A DNA stretch of 64,000 nt, taken from Candidatus Anaerobutyricum avicola. Lineage in GTDB: Bacteria; Bacillota; Clostridia; Lachnospirales; Lachnospiraceae. Below, piece after piece: positions 44,637 through 54,063 of this stretch. Position numbers and translations under genes: made by a program. Under the pieces are notes generated by a model. It saw only the letters and a program-made list of their open reading frames with translations. It made no database searches and was not told the DNA's origin. The stretch covers positions 124,001-188,000 of the forward strand of contig DXGQ01000042.1 in the NCBI GenBank assembly GCA_019113845.1. The letters run 5' to 3'. Position 1 is the stretch's first letter, and each line of letters begins with the position of its first letter.

Positions 44637-45326
44637 ATGCAGAGTTTTGAAAAAATCAGTAAAATGAATCTTGCTGATCTGGACAGTCCAAAACAGCCGG
44701 GAGCGCCGGACGATGAGGACAGAAGAGAAGAGACAGGAGCGGCCGGAGAAAAAGACGAAGAGATTGTCACAGTTGCCGATGTGGAGGGAACCGCCGCGGC
44801 GGGAACGGCCGGAACAAAAGAGACGGCTGCAAAAGAGCACATGCGTCAGCCGGAGGGAGAACATTACTATATGGATGCCAGGATCACAGAAAAGGAGCTT
44901 CTGGCCTTCCTTTTCGGCCACAACTACCGTCAGCCGGTGATGCTGATCGCCATAGCCATCGCAGTGATATGGCCGGTCATGATCATTGTGCGGGGAGACC
45001 AGAATATGTATCTTGCCATCGCGCTGGCAGCCATCGTCCTTCTCGCCCTGCCGCTTTCCAACTGGACACGGGGAAAGAGAGAGGCGAAGACGAACCCGTC
45101 CTATCAGCAGACCTTCCACTATATGGTTGACGAGTGGGGGCTCCATCTGGAACTGGGCGACAGATGCATTGACCTGGAATGGAGCAAGGTCTGCAAATGC
45201 ATGTATCTCAAATCTGTCACAGCGGTCTACACAGGAAAGTCCAACGCCTTTCTGATCCCGACTGCCGCCATGGGCGATAAGACAGAAGAGATCAACGCGT
45301 TTATCAGAAAAATGAAAGCAAAATAG
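44637..45326 (+). CDS. YcxB-like membrane protein
   Basis: 229 residues, AAGGATAAAAGG in front of ATG. A charged, Ala/Glu-rich N-terminus (about 75 residues) is followed by two adjacent membrane segments (VMLIAIAIAVIWPVMIIV and LAIALAAIVLLALPL) and a soluble domain (FHYMVDEWGLHLELGDRCIDLEWSKV...FLIPTAAM) that resembles the YcxB domain. Function unknown. It lies between tex and tsaE in one run of genes. Confidence 0.65.
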   Translation: MQSFEKISKMNLADLDSPKQPGAPDDEDRREETGAAGEKDEEIVTVADVEGTAAAGTAGTKETAAKEHMRQPEGEHYYMDARITEKELLAFLFGHNYRQPVMLIAIAIAVIWPVMIIVRGDQNMYLAIALAAIVLLALPLSNWTRGKREAKTNPSYQQTFHYMVDEWGLHLELGDRCIDLEWSKVCKCMYLKSVTAVYTGKSNAFLIPTAAMGDKTEEINAFIRKMKAK

Positions 45327-45334
45327 GACGGATC

Positions 45335-45802
45335 ATGAATATGAAAATAGAAAGTTACAGTACAGAAGATACCTTTGCTTTCGGCGAAAAATGTGGCCGG
45401 GAGGCAAAGGCCGGACAGGTCTTCTGCTTATATGGCGACCTGGGTGTGGGAAAGACCGTTTTTACGCAGGGGTTTGCCAGAGGACTGGGCATCAGCGAGC
45501 CGGTGACCAGCCCTACATTTACTATCGTACAGGAATACGAGGAAGGGAGACTGCCCTTTTACCATTTTGATGTGTACCGCATCAGCGACCCGGAAGAAAT
45601 GTTCGAGGTAGGTTTTGACGAATATCTGGAGAGCGGAGGCGTCTGCTTTATTGAGTGGGCAGGCCTCATTGAAGAGATCCTTCCGGAGGAGCGCATTGAG
45701 ATCACCATTGAAAAGGACTTGTCCAAAGGATTTGACTATCGTCTCATCACGTGGACAGACAGAAAAGAAGGGAGAGGAAACCATGAAGATACTGGTCTTT
45801 GA
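45335..45802 (+). CDS. tsaE: tRNA threonylcarbamoyladenosine (t6A) biosynthesis ATPase TsaE
   Basis: ATPase of the t6A machinery that acts with TsaB and TsaD on ANN-decoding tRNAs. 155 residues with P-loop YGDLGVGKTVFTQGFARG, then SPTFTIVQEYE and FYHFDVYRI. ATG 45335 or 45341 may start the protein. Overlaps tsaB by 20 bases. tsaB, tsaD and rimI follow, so most of the pathway lies here; tsaC is not in the window. Confidence 0.95.
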   Translation: MNMKIESYSTEDTFAFGEKCGREAKAGQVFCLYGDLGVGKTVFTQGFARGLGISEPVTSPTFTIVQEYEEGRLPFYHFDVYRISDPEEMFEVGFDEYLESGGVCFIEWAGLIEEILPEERIEITIEKDLSKGFDYRLITWTDRKEGRGNHEDTGL

Positions 45803-46505
45803 CAGTTCCGGTCTGGTTGCCTCGGTGGCAGTACTCACAGAGGAGCAGATGATCGCGGAATATACGGTCAATTATAAAAAGACGCATTCGCAGACGTTGC
45901 TGCCGATGCTTGACGAGGTGGCAAAGATGACAGAACTCGATCTGCATGACATAGACGCTATCGCCATAGCGGCCGGGCCGGGTTCCTTTACGGGACTCCG
46001 TATCGGTTCGGCTACGGCAAAGGGCCTGGGACTTGCCCTGAAAAAACCGATCGTGGCCGTTCCGACACTGGAAGGTCTGGCATGTAATCTGTACGGATGT
46101 GAGGATATCCTCTGTCCGATGATGGATGCCAGGAGAAAACAGGTGTACACCGGACTCTACACATTTGCTGACGGACAGATGCAGGTGCTGAAAGAGCAGA
46201 CAGCCTGTCCGGTGGAGGAGATCCTGCAGCAGGCGGGAAACTTCGGAAAGAAGGTTCATTTCCTCGGAGACGGGGTGCCGGTGTACCGCTCTGTCATAGA
46301 AGAAGTCATGCAGAAGACGGGAACCCCGTATGTTTTTGCGCCGGCGCACATGAGCCGCCAGAGAGCGGGCGCCGTGGGCATACGGGCCTTCGAGTATCTG
46401 CGTGCAGGCAAAACGGAGACGGCGGCGGAGCACGCGCCGGTCTATTTAAGAAAATCGCAGGCAGAGCGGGAGCTTTTGGCAAAGGGGAAAACCCTTGCGC
46501 AGTAA
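45783..46505 (+). CDS. tsaB: t6A biosynthesis protein TsaB
   Basis: Scaffold partner of TsaD. 240 residues from ATG 45783 (GGGAGAGGAAACC in front), with an actin-like N-terminal lobe: ILVFDSSGLVASVAVL, then IAIAAGPGSFTGLRIGSATAKGL, and MDARRKQVYTGLY. Start lies inside the end of tsaE. The stop is followed directly by the rimI leader. Confidence 0.95.
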   Translation: MKILVFDSSGLVASVAVLTEEQMIAEYTVNYKKTHSQTLLPMLDEVAKMTELDLHDIDAIAIAAGPGSFTGLRIGSATAKGLGLALKKPIVAVPTLEGLACNLYGCEDILCPMMDARRKQVYTGLYTFADGQMQVLKEQTACPVEEILQQAGNFGKKVHFLGDGVPVYRSVIEEVMQKTGTPYVFAPAHMSRQRAGAVGIRAFEYLRAGKTETAAEHAPVYLRKSQAERELLAKGKTLAQ

Positions 46506-46526
46506 ATGCGTCAGGAAAGGGGAAAA

Positions 46527-46985
46527 ATGACGATCAGAGAGATGACGAAAGAGGACTGCGAGGCAGTCTGGGAATTACAAAAAACCTGTTTTACCGTGCC
46601 GTGGTCCTTGGACAGTATCCGGGCGATGTTCGGGACTCCCGGGTATTTGAGTCTGATCGCCATGGAAGATGGTATCCTGGCCGGGTACGCCGGCATCAAG
46701 CAGGTTCTTGATGAGGCCGATATCACCAATGTGGCAGTGCATCCGGACCGGAGAAGACAGGGAACAGGAAGGCAGCTGTTGCGGGAGCTTTTACACAAGG
46801 CCGTCGGGCAGGGCGTGCGCCGGATCTTTCTGGAAGTCAGGGACTCCAACGAGGCGGCGCAGAGATTGTATGCGCAGGCGGGTTTTCAGATGGTGGACAG
46901 AAGAAAACACTATTATGAAAAGCCGGTGGAGGATGCCTGCATCATGCTCTGGGATGCCGGAGACGGCGCTTCCAATAGTTACTAA
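46527..46985 (+). CDS. rimI: ribosomal-protein-alanine N-acetyltransferase
   Basis: GNAT-fold enzyme that acetylates the N-terminus of ribosomal protein S18 in model bacteria. ATG 46527 follows AGGAAAGGGGAAAA; ATG 46506 directly after the tsaB stop would overlap that site and is rejected. 152 residues with the acetyl-CoA motif VAVHPDRRRQGTGRQLLRELL and the C-terminal YAQAGFQMVDRRKHYYEKPVEDACIM. Next to tsaB, as often. Confidence 0.93.
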   Translation: MTIREMTKEDCEAVWELQKTCFTVPWSLDSIRAMFGTPGYLSLIAMEDGILAGYAGIKQVLDEADITNVAVHPDRRRQGTGRQLLRELLHKAVGQGVRRIFLEVRDSNEAAQRLYAQAGFQMVDRRKHYYEKPVEDACIMLWDAGDGASNSY

Positions 46986-47059
46986 CTCTTTTTTTGACAA
47001 ACTCTTTTATAATAAGGGCGGAAACTGTCGAAAAAAGCCTGACGACTGGAGGTAACGAG

Positions 47060-47287
47060 ATGGAAAACGGAGAACAGAAGAAAATGTGCAACTGCTGTGG
47101 AAAAGAGATTTGCATGGAACCGATGGATGACCGGGAAGAGTATCTGGAGGTCACCAAAGAGTGGGGATATTTCTCCCGCAAAGACGGGGAGGTCCATCAT
47201 TTCCTTCTGTGTGAATCCTGTTATGACCGACTGACAGAACGTTTCTGTCTGCCGGTGGAAAAGCGGCTGCAGACAGAATTACTGTAA
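47060..47287 (+). CDS. small zinc-ribbon-like protein of unknown function
   Basis: 75 residues from ATG 47060, preceded by CTGGAGGTAACGAG. Two Cys pairs, CNCCGKEIC and LLCESCYDRL, are arranged like a zinc ribbon. Acidic and soluble. No family name recognised; it lies between rimI and rnz and is expressed with them. Its strong ribosome binding site and conserved-looking Cys pattern support a real gene. Confidence 0.7.
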   Translation: MENGEQKKMCNCCGKEICMEPMDDREEYLEVTKEWGYFSRKDGEVHHFLLCESCYDRLTERFCLPVEKRLQTELL

Positions 47288-47298
47288 CAGCGAATGTG

Positions 47299-47385
47299 CC
47301 GGCTGCCGGGGAAAAGAGCGGGGATGAGTGAGGAAGAGAGTTTGAGCATTCCCCTGCACCGGAGAGAAGCCGGCAGCTTTGATAC
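47299..47385 (+). other. stem-loop leader before rnz
   Basis: In the 122-base gap before rnz, GCTGCCGG (about 47303-47310) can pair with CCGGCAGC (about 47371-47378), enclosing GGGGAT/ATTCCCC. It could act as a leader structure or a weak terminator; no T-tract. Confidence 0.4.
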
Positions 47386-47409
47386 GAGATAGAAAAGAGA
47401 GGAAAATTT

Positions 47410-48333
47410 ATGCTGGAACTGTGTTTGCTGGGATGCGGGGGTATGATGCCCCTGCCGCACCGCAGACTGACATCGTTGATGGCAAGATATAATGGAAAAA
47501 GTATTTTGATCGACTGTGGCGAAGGAACGCAGGTGGGGATCAAGGAAAAGGGATGGAGCTTCAAACCGATTGACGTCATCTGCTTTACCCACTATCACGC
47601 GGACCATATCAGCGGTCTTCCGGGCCTTTTGCTGACGCTCGGAAATGCGCAGCGGACGGAGCCGCTTCTGATGGTCGGACCGCGGGGACTGGAGCGTGTG
47701 GTCAATGCGCTGCGGGTCATCGCGCCGGATCTGCCTTTCCCCATTGAATTTCGGGAGCTGCGGGAAAAGTCAGAAGAGATCGTGATGGATGGATACCGCA
47801 TCCGGGCGTTTCGGGTCAACCACAATATCATCTGCTATGGCTATACGATTGAGATAGACCGGGCAGGTAAATTTGACGTGGAGAGAGCGAGAGCCAACGG
47901 GGTGGAGATGCAATACTGGAACCGCCTGCAAAAGGGGGAGACGATCGCTCTGCCGGACCGTGTGCTCACCGGCGACCTGGTCATGGGGCCGGCGAGGAAA
48001 GGCATCAAGTGTACTTACACGACGGATACGCGGCCGGTGTCATCCATCGTTGAACATGCCCGGCAGTCCGATCTGTTTATCTGCGAGGGAATGTACGGGG
48101 AACCGGATAAGCAGGGCAAGGCAGTGGAATACAAGCACATGACATTTTATGAGGCGGCGAAGCTGGCAAAAGAGGCGCAGGTAAAGGAACTGTGGCTGAC
48201 ACATTACAGCCCGTCGCTGGTCTATCCGGAAGAATTCCTTCCGAAAGTGCGGGAGATCTTTCCGGCGGTCAGCGCAGGGAAAGACGGAAAGAGTATCACC
48301 CTGCTGTTTGAGGATGAGGCAGAAAGAAAGTGA
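47410..48333 (+). CDS. rnz: ribonuclease Z (tRNA 3' processing endonuclease)
   Basis: Removes 3' trailers from tRNA precursors. 307 residues, GAGGAAAATTT in front of ATG. Metallo-beta-lactamase fold with the metal-binding CFTHYHADHISGLPG, DCGEGTQVG near the start, YTTDTRP and LWLTHYSPS near the end. Full length for the short form. A small 8-base hairpin (48332-48353) follows the stop. Confidence 0.95.
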   Translation: MLELCLLGCGGMMPLPHRRLTSLMARYNGKSILIDCGEGTQVGIKEKGWSFKPIDVICFTHYHADHISGLPGLLLTLGNAQRTEPLLMVGPRGLERVVNALRVIAPDLPFPIEFRELREKSEEIVMDGYRIRAFRVNHNIICYGYTIEIDRAGKFDVERARANGVEMQYWNRLQKGETIALPDRVLTGDLVMGPARKGIKCTYTTDTRPVSSIVEHARQSDLFICEGMYGEPDKQGKAVEYKHMTFYEAAKLAKEAQVKELWLTHYSPSLVYPEEFLPKVREIFPAVSAGKDGKSITLLFEDEAERK

Positions 48334-48400
48334 ATGTTCAAAAGTGAACGTTCCAATCTGCCAGTATTGACGCAGCAAATGCGCCAGGAAAGGAGAAAAT

Positions 48401-49441
48401 ATGGAGCAGACAGAAAAAGATGTGCTGATTCTGGCGATCGAGACCTCCTGTGATGAGACTGCGGCTGCAGTGGTAAAAAACGGAAGAGAGATTTTGTCCA
48501 ATGTGATATACACACAGATCAAGCTCCACACAGTTTTTGGCGGCGTGGTACCGGAGATCGCTTCGAGAAAACATATCGAAAAGATCAATCCGGTCATCGA
48601 GGAGGCGCTTTCGCAGGCCGGAGTGACTCTGGAGGAAATCGATGCCGTTGCCGTCACTTACGGACCGGGACTGGTGGGCGCGCTTCTGGTCGGCGTGGCG
48701 GAAGCGAAGGCAATCGCCTATGCGGCCGGAAAACCTTTGATCGGAGTGCATCACATTGAAGGCCACATCAGCGCCAACTATATTGAACATAAAGAACTGA
48801 CGCCGCCATTTTTGTGCATGGTGGCATCCGGAGGACACTCCCATCTGGTACTGGTAAAGGATTATGGAGAGTACGAAATCGTGGGAAGAACGCGGGACGA
48901 TGCGGCGGGAGAAGCCTTTGACAAGGTGGCGAGAGCGATCGGGCTGGGATATCCCGGCGGACCGAAAATTGACAAGCTGGCGAGAGAGGGCGACAAAACG
49001 GCCATCAGTTTCCCGAGGGCAAAGATCACAGACGCGCCGGATGATTTCAGCTTCAGCGGCCTGAAATCAGCAGTGCTCAACTATCTGAATCAATGTGAGA
49101 TGAAAGGGATCGAGGTCAACAAGGCCGATGTGGCTGCCTCCTTCCAGCAGTCGGTCATCGACGTGCTCACGGAGCACACGGCAGCGGCCGCCAGACGTCT
49201 TGGCATCGATAAGGTTGCCATCGCCGGGGGCGTGGCATCCAACAGCTCTCTGCGGGAGCAGATGGAAGAGGTCTGCAGAAAATATCATCTGACCTTTTAT
49301 CACCCGTCGCCGGTCTACTGCACCGATAACGCAGCCATGATCGGCGTGGCAGGATATTATGAATACATCCGGGGCGTCCGGGACGGCTGGGACTTAAATG
49401 CTGTGCCAAACCTGAAGATCGGCGAGCGCCGGAAGGCATAG
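48401..49441 (+). CDS. tsaD: tRNA N6-adenosine threonylcarbamoyltransferase TsaD
   Basis: Catalytic subunit that transfers the threonylcarbamoyl group to A37. 346 residues, AGGAAAGGAGAAAAT in front of [19 protein letters not shown] at the start, metal-binding [24 protein letters not shown], and [15 protein letters not shown] near the C-terminus are all present. Completes the TsaB-TsaD-TsaE set encoded within 4 kb. Confidence 0.97.
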   Translation: MEQTEKDVLILAIETSCDETAAAVVKNGREILSNVIYTQIKLHTVFGGVVPEIASRKHIEKINPVIEEALSQAGVTLEEIDAVAVTYGPGLVGALLVGVAEAKAIAYAAGKPLIGVHHIEGHISANYIEHKELTPPFLCMVASGGHSHLVLVKDYGEYEIVGRTRDDAAGEAFDKVARAIGLGYPGGPKIDKLAREGDKTAISFPRAKITDAPDDFSFSGLKSAVLNYLNQCEMKGIEVNKADVAASFQQSVIDVLTEHTAAAARRLGIDKVAIAGGVASNSSLREQMEEVCRKYHLTFYHPSPVYCTDNAAMIGVAGYYEYIRGVRDGWDLNAVPNLKIGERRKA

Positions 49442-49507
49442 GAAAAGCGGCGGAGCGTTTCAGAGAGGAAAACAGCCGGAAGCAGGAGGAAGGACGGATA
49501 GGATAAC

Positions 49508-50230
49508 ATGGAAGAAAGGACAATCGCAGTTGTACTGGCTGCCGGCAAGGGCAGCCGGATGCATATGGATATACAGAAACAGTATGCAGAGCTTCTGGGA
49601 CGCCCGGTCATCGCGCACACGCTGGAGGCTTTTGAAAAAAGTGAAGTGGATGCGGTCATTCTCGTGGTGGGGGAAGGAGAGATCTCTTTTGCCAGAGAAG
49701 AGATCGTGAACCGCTGCGGATTTCAAAAAGTGGCGCGCATTGTCACAGGCGGAAAAGAACGGTATGAATCCGTGTATCGGGGCCTGTGCGCTGAGGACGG
49801 GGCGGATTACGTGCTCATTCATGACGGCGCCCGGGCATTTATCACACCGGAGCTGATCGCACAGTGTATCCGGGATGTGAAACGCTATGACGCCTGCGTC
49901 ATGGCTGTTCCGGTAAAAGACACGATCAAGATCGTGGATGAGGAACAATACGCGGTATCGACACCGGACCGGAGCGTGATGTGGCAGATGCAGACACCGC
50001 AGTGTTTCCGCCTGCCGGAGATTCGGGAGGCCTACCGGAAAATGCTGGAAAGCGGGGAGAAAACGATGACGGATGATGCTATGGTTATGGAAAAGTATGG
50101 AAACCGCCGGGTGAAAATGAGCATGGGAAGTTATGAAAATATCAAGCTGACCACACCGGGGGACTTTATACTGGGAGAGGCTATCCTGAAAAACATGGGA
50201 AAAACAGAAAAGAAGAAACAGGAGCGGTGA
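49508..50230 (+). CDS. ispD: 2-C-methyl-D-erythritol 4-phosphate cytidylyltransferase
   Basis: Third step of the MEP isoprenoid pathway (CTP + MEP to CDP-ME). 240 residues with VVLAAGKGSRMHMDIQKQY, TGGKERYESVYRGL, VLIHDGARAFI and QTPQCFRLPEI. A short Lys/Glu tail (MGKTEKKKQER) ends it. Stop codon is two bases from the next start, so the two genes are coupled. Confidence 0.94.
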   Translation: MEERTIAVVLAAGKGSRMHMDIQKQYAELLGRPVIAHTLEAFEKSEVDAVILVVGEGEISFAREEIVNRCGFQKVARIVTGGKERYESVYRGLCAEDGADYVLIHDGARAFITPELIAQCIRDVKRYDACVMAVPVKDTIKIVDEEQYAVSTPDRSVMWQMQTPQCFRLPEIREAYRKMLESGEKTMTDDAMVMEKYGNRRVKMSMGSYENIKLTTPGDFILGEAILKNMGKTEKKKQER

Positions 50231-50232
50231 GA

Positions 50233-51786
50233 ATGAAAAAAGAAGAATGGAAATACATGTCAGAGGAAAAAGACGAAGAGTTTCCGGTGCAGGACGAGAT
50301 TGATGAAGTGGATGCGGATGAGGTAGAAGAGGACGACGTGGAAGAGGACGAAGACGATGACAGCACTGCGCTGGCTGAATCGGACGAAGACGAAGATACA
50401 AAGAAAAAAATGGATTACTGCTGTATGTGTCACCGGACCGAGAGTCAGGGAGCGAAGCTTTTACGGATGCCAAACAATATAAGCATCTGTACCGACTGTA
50501 TGCAGAAGTCCTTTGACAGTTTCAGTTCCGGCTTTGGCGGAAATAACGGAATTCAGTTTCTCGATTTATCCAACATGGATATCAACAGTATCCGCAACAT
50601 GAATCTGGGAGACCTGCTGACCGGAAATATGACGGCGCAGAAAGTAAAACCGAAAAAGGCGAAGAAGAAAAAGAAAAAAGAAAAGGCGCCGAAGGAACCA
50701 CTTTCCATCAAAAATATCCCGGCGCCGCACCAGATCAAGGCAAAGCTGGATGAGTATGTGATCGGGCAGGATTATGCCAAAAAAGTCATGTCGGTTGCCG
50801 TCTACAATCACTATAAGAGAGTGATCACCAACACCATGGACGAGATCGAGATCGACAAGTCCAACATGCTCATGATCGGGCCGACCGGTTCCGGAAAAAC
50901 ATATCTGGTGCGGACGCTTGCCAGACTCTTAAATGTGCCGCTGGCGATCTGTGACGCCACCTCCCTGACGGAGGCCGGCTACATCGGCGACGATGTGGAG
51001 AGCGTGCTGTCCAAGCTGCTTGCCAACGCCGGCAACGATGTGGAGCGGGCGGAGACCGGTATCATCTTTATTGATGAGATCGATAAGATCGCCAAGAAGA
51101 AGAACACGACCAGCCGTGATGTGAGCGGGGAATCCGTGCAGCAGTCTTTATTGAAACTGCTGGAAGGCAGCGAGGTGGAAGTCCCGGTCGGAGCCAGCTC
51201 CAAGAACGCCATGGTGCCGATGACGACCATGAACACGAGAAATATCCTCTTCATCTGCGGAGGCGCTTTCCCGGATCTGGATCTCATCATCAAAGAGCGG
51301 CTCAACAAGCAGGCGTCGATCGGTTTTGCGGCAGATCTGAAAGACAAATATGACACAGAGGAAGATATCCTGCAGTATGTGACGATGGAGGATCTGCGCA
51401 AATTTGGCATGATACCGGAATTTATCGGACGTCTGCCGGTAGTTTTTACCTTAAAACCATTGACAAAAGAGATGTTGGTCGCTATTCTGAAAGAACCAAA
51501 GAATGCCATCTTAAAACAGTACCAGAAGCTGCTGGCGCTGGATGAGGTGGATCTGCAGTTTGAGGATGGAGCGCTCGAGGCCATTGCCGAGAAGGCGATG
51601 GAAAAAGATACGGGGGCGAGAGCGCTTCGCGCGATCATCGAAAAATTCATGCTGGATATCATGTACGAGATTCCAAAAGATGATAATATCGGAAGAGTCA
51701 TCATCACAGAGGATTATATCCGAAACAACGGACTGCCGATCATTGAGATGCGGCAGTACCTGCAGCTGCAGCAGAAAAACGAGTGA
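50233..51786 (+). CDS. ClpX-type AAA+ unfoldase variant with acidic N-terminal and Lys-rich segments
   Basis: 517 residues from ATG 50233 (AACAGGAGCGGTGAGA in front), about 100 longer than ordinary ClpX (about 420). An extra, very acidic N-terminus (residues 12-55) precedes a zinc-binding domain with C63-x2-C66 and C86-x2-C89. A linker with KKAKKKKKKEKAPKE (about 140-155) follows. The AAA+ core is intact: MIGPTGSGKTYLVRTLARLL, GIIFIDEIDKIAKKK, FICGGAFPDL and MIPEFIGRLPVVFTLKPL. clpP is not beside it. The core is ClpX; the extra segments suggest a specialised paralogue, which needs a genome-wide check for a second clpX. Confidence 0.85.
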   Translation: MKKEEWKYMSEEKDEEFPVQDEIDEVDADEVEEDDVEEDEDDDSTALAESDEDEDTKKKMDYCCMCHRTESQGAKLLRMPNNISICTDCMQKSFDSFSSGFGGNNGIQFLDLSNMDINSIRNMNLGDLLTGNMTAQKVKPKKAKKKKKKEKAPKEPLSIKNIPAPHQIKAKLDEYVIGQDYAKKVMSVAVYNHYKRVITNTMDEIEIDKSNMLMIGPTGSGKTYLVRTLARLLNVPLAICDATSLTEAGYIGDDVESVLSKLLANAGNDVERAETGIIFIDEIDKIAKKKNTTSRDVSGESVQQSLLKLLEGSEVEVPVGASSKNAMVPMTTMNTRNILFICGGAFPDLDLIIKERLNKQASIGFAADLKDKYDTEEDILQYVTMEDLRKFGMIPEFIGRLPVVFTLKPLTKEMLVAILKEPKNAILKQYQKLLALDEVDLQFEDGALEAIAEKAMEKDTGARALRAIIEKFMLDIMYEIPKDDNIGRVIITEDYIRNNGLPIIEMRQYLQLQQKNE

Positions 51787-51914
51787 AGCGGCAGCTGACG
51801 GGCCGAAGGTGGTTTTCTTCCGTAGAAAATAAGATCCATACACTGCTGCCTCAGGTCACACCGCCGGTAGCAGTACGTATATAGAGAAGGAAATGTATAG
51901 AAAGGGGTAACTAT

Positions 51915-53876
51915 ATGCAGCATCTGAACTTTAAGTATCTGGAGAGTCTGGCGACGCAGTATCCGAGTATCGCCAGGGCGTCCTCGGAGATCATCAATCT
52001 CCAGGCTATTCTGAATCTTCCCAAGGAGACGGAGCATTTTGTCTCCGACGTTCACGGAGAGTATGAGCAGTTTTTACATATTTTAAGAAATGGTTCGGGG
52101 GCGATCCGCAACAAGATCGAGGATGTATTTGGCAACACATTGAGCGCCCGGGATAAAAAAAGCCTGGCGGCGCTCATTTATTATCCGGAGCAGAAAGTCG
52201 AGAAAATGAAGATGGAACTGTCCGGCGAGGATCTGATGGACTGGTACAAGGTTTCGCTGAACCGGCTCATTGGCGTCTGCAAGGAAAGTTCGGCAAAATA
52301 TACCCGGTCCAAGCTGCGGAAAAGCTTTCCGCCGGATTTTGCCTACATTCTGGAGGAACTGCTGAGCGAGAACAACCGGGTGGTTCAGAAGGAACAGTAC
52401 TATAACGAGATCTTTGATACCATCATCCGGATCAACCGCGCCAAAGAGTTTATCGTCGCCATCTCGCAGACGATACAGCGGCTTGTCGTCACAAGACTCC
52501 ATGTCATCGGCGATATTTTTGACAGAGGACCGGGCCCGCATATCATCATGGATCATCTGATGAAGTTGGAGCATGTGGACTTCCAGTGGGGCAATCACGA
52601 TATGGTCTGGATGGGCGCGGCTTCCGGGCATGAGGCGTGCATCGCCAATGTCATCCGGCTTTCCGCCCGCTACAATAATCTGGATGTGCTGGAGGACGGC
52701 TACGGCATCAATCTGATCCCGCTGGTAAGCTTTGCCATAGAGACTTACGCCGACGACCCGTGCGACTGCTTTGGCGTGCATGCGGAGGATCACCATGATC
52801 CGAAAGAGGTGGAACTCAATAAAAAAATGCACAAAGCCATCGCCATCATCCAGTTTAAGCTGGAAGGGCAGGTCATCAAGAAACGTCCGGAATTTAACAT
52901 GGACAACCGGCTGCTTCTGGATAAGATCGACTATGAGAAAGGGACAATCACCATCGACGGGAAGACGTATGAACTTCTCGACAGTTCCTTCCCGACGATC
53001 GACCCGGCAGATCCGTATCGTCTCTCCCCGGAGGAGGAAAATGTCATGCGCCGTCTGTGCCTGAATTTCCGCAACTGCGATAAATTACAGGAGCATGTTC
53101 GTTTCCTGTTTAATAAGGGAAGCATGTATCTGCGCTATAATTCCAATCTGCTTTATCACGGATGCGTCCCTCTGGACGAGAACGGATATTTCCGTAAAGT
53201 GAAACTGGGAAGCAGAGAATACGCAGGAAAAGAACTCTACGATGTTCTTGAATATTACGCCAGAAAAGGTTACTATGAGCAGGATAATGAGGAAGAGCAT
53301 GAATATGGCAAGGATATCATGTGGTACATCTGGTCCAATGAGAATTCTCCGGTGTATGGCAAGGAAAAAATGGCGACCTTTGAGCGGTATTTCATTGACG
53401 ACAAGGCCATTCAGGAAGAGAAAAAGGACTATTATTATAAACTGATCGAAAAAGAGGAAGTGGCAAACCGTATACTGGAAGAGTTCGGGATGGATACAGA
53501 ACATTCCCACATCATCAACGGACATATGCCGGTTAAGACGGTGCAGGGAGAATCCCCGGTCAAATGCGGCGGAAAGGTCATGATCATTGACGGCGGCTTT
53601 TCCAGAGCTTACCGGCGTACCACGGGAATTGCGGGTTACACGCTCATCTATAACTCCTATGGGCTGCGTCTCGTCTCCCACAATACATTTACTTCCACGG
53701 AAGACGTCATCGAAAATGAGATTGACGTCCATTCTGACACTGTGATCACGGAGCTGTCCAGCCATCGCCAGCAGGTAAAAGATACGGAGGCGGGCAGAAA
53801 AATTCAGGAAAAGATCCATGATCTGGAACAGCTGCTTCACGCTTACCGCTCCGGACAGATCCTCGAGAAGGCGTGA
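51915..53876 (+). CDS. fbp: class III fructose-1,6-bisphosphatase
   Basis: Gluconeogenic phosphatase of the Firmicutes type. 653 residues, GAAAGGGGTAACTAT in front of ATG. Calcineurin-like metallophosphatase motifs: FVSDVHGEYEQF, VIGDIFDRGPGPHIIMDHL, FQWGNHDMVWMGA and HIINGHMPVKT, with the later MIIDGGFSRAYRRTTGIAGYT. Complete. The 128-base gap before it contains short symmetric stretches but no clear terminator. Confidence 0.96.
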   Translation: MQHLNFKYLESLATQYPSIARASSEIINLQAILNLPKETEHFVSDVHGEYEQFLHILRNGSGAIRNKIEDVFGNTLSARDKKSLAALIYYPEQKVEKMKMELSGEDLMDWYKVSLNRLIGVCKESSAKYTRSKLRKSFPPDFAYILEELLSENNRVVQKEQYYNEIFDTIIRINRAKEFIVAISQTIQRLVVTRLHVIGDIFDRGPGPHIIMDHLMKLEHVDFQWGNHDMVWMGAASGHEACIANVIRLSARYNNLDVLEDGYGINLIPLVSFAIETYADDPCDCFGVHAEDHHDPKEVELNKKMHKAIAIIQFKLEGQVIKKRPEFNMDNRLLLDKIDYEKGTITIDGKTYELLDSSFPTIDPADPYRLSPEEENVMRRLCLNFRNCDKLQEHVRFLFNKGSMYLRYNSNLLYHGCVPLDENGYFRKVKLGSREYAGKELYDVLEYYARKGYYEQDNEEEHEYGKDIMWYIWSNENSPVYGKEKMATFERYFIDDKAIQEEKKDYYYKLIEKEEVANRILEEFGMDTEHSHIINGHMPVKTVQGESPVKCGGKVMIIDGGFSRAYRRTTGIAGYTLIYNSYGLRLVSHNTFTSTEDVIENEIDVHSDTVITELSSHRQQVKDTEAGRKIQEKIHDLEQLLHAYRSGQILEKA

Positions 53877-54063
53877 CCGGCAGGGCATACGTTGGTATTC
53901 TCATCCGGGTATGACAGCGCCGCAGATTATTTACCGTGTCAGGAATAGAATGTTTTCATGGGACATACCCTTTATAAAGAACAGATCGCGGACAGACCTT
54001 CGCATAGAAAGAAAGGAGTCCGCCGGCGCCGGACGGGCGCCCGGGAGTAAGGAGGATGTCTTT

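Noticed and set aside
46995-47020. TTGACA followed by TATAAT before the small zinc-ribbon gene
   Set aside because: The two boxes are only 8 bases apart, far too close for a working promoter with that pair.
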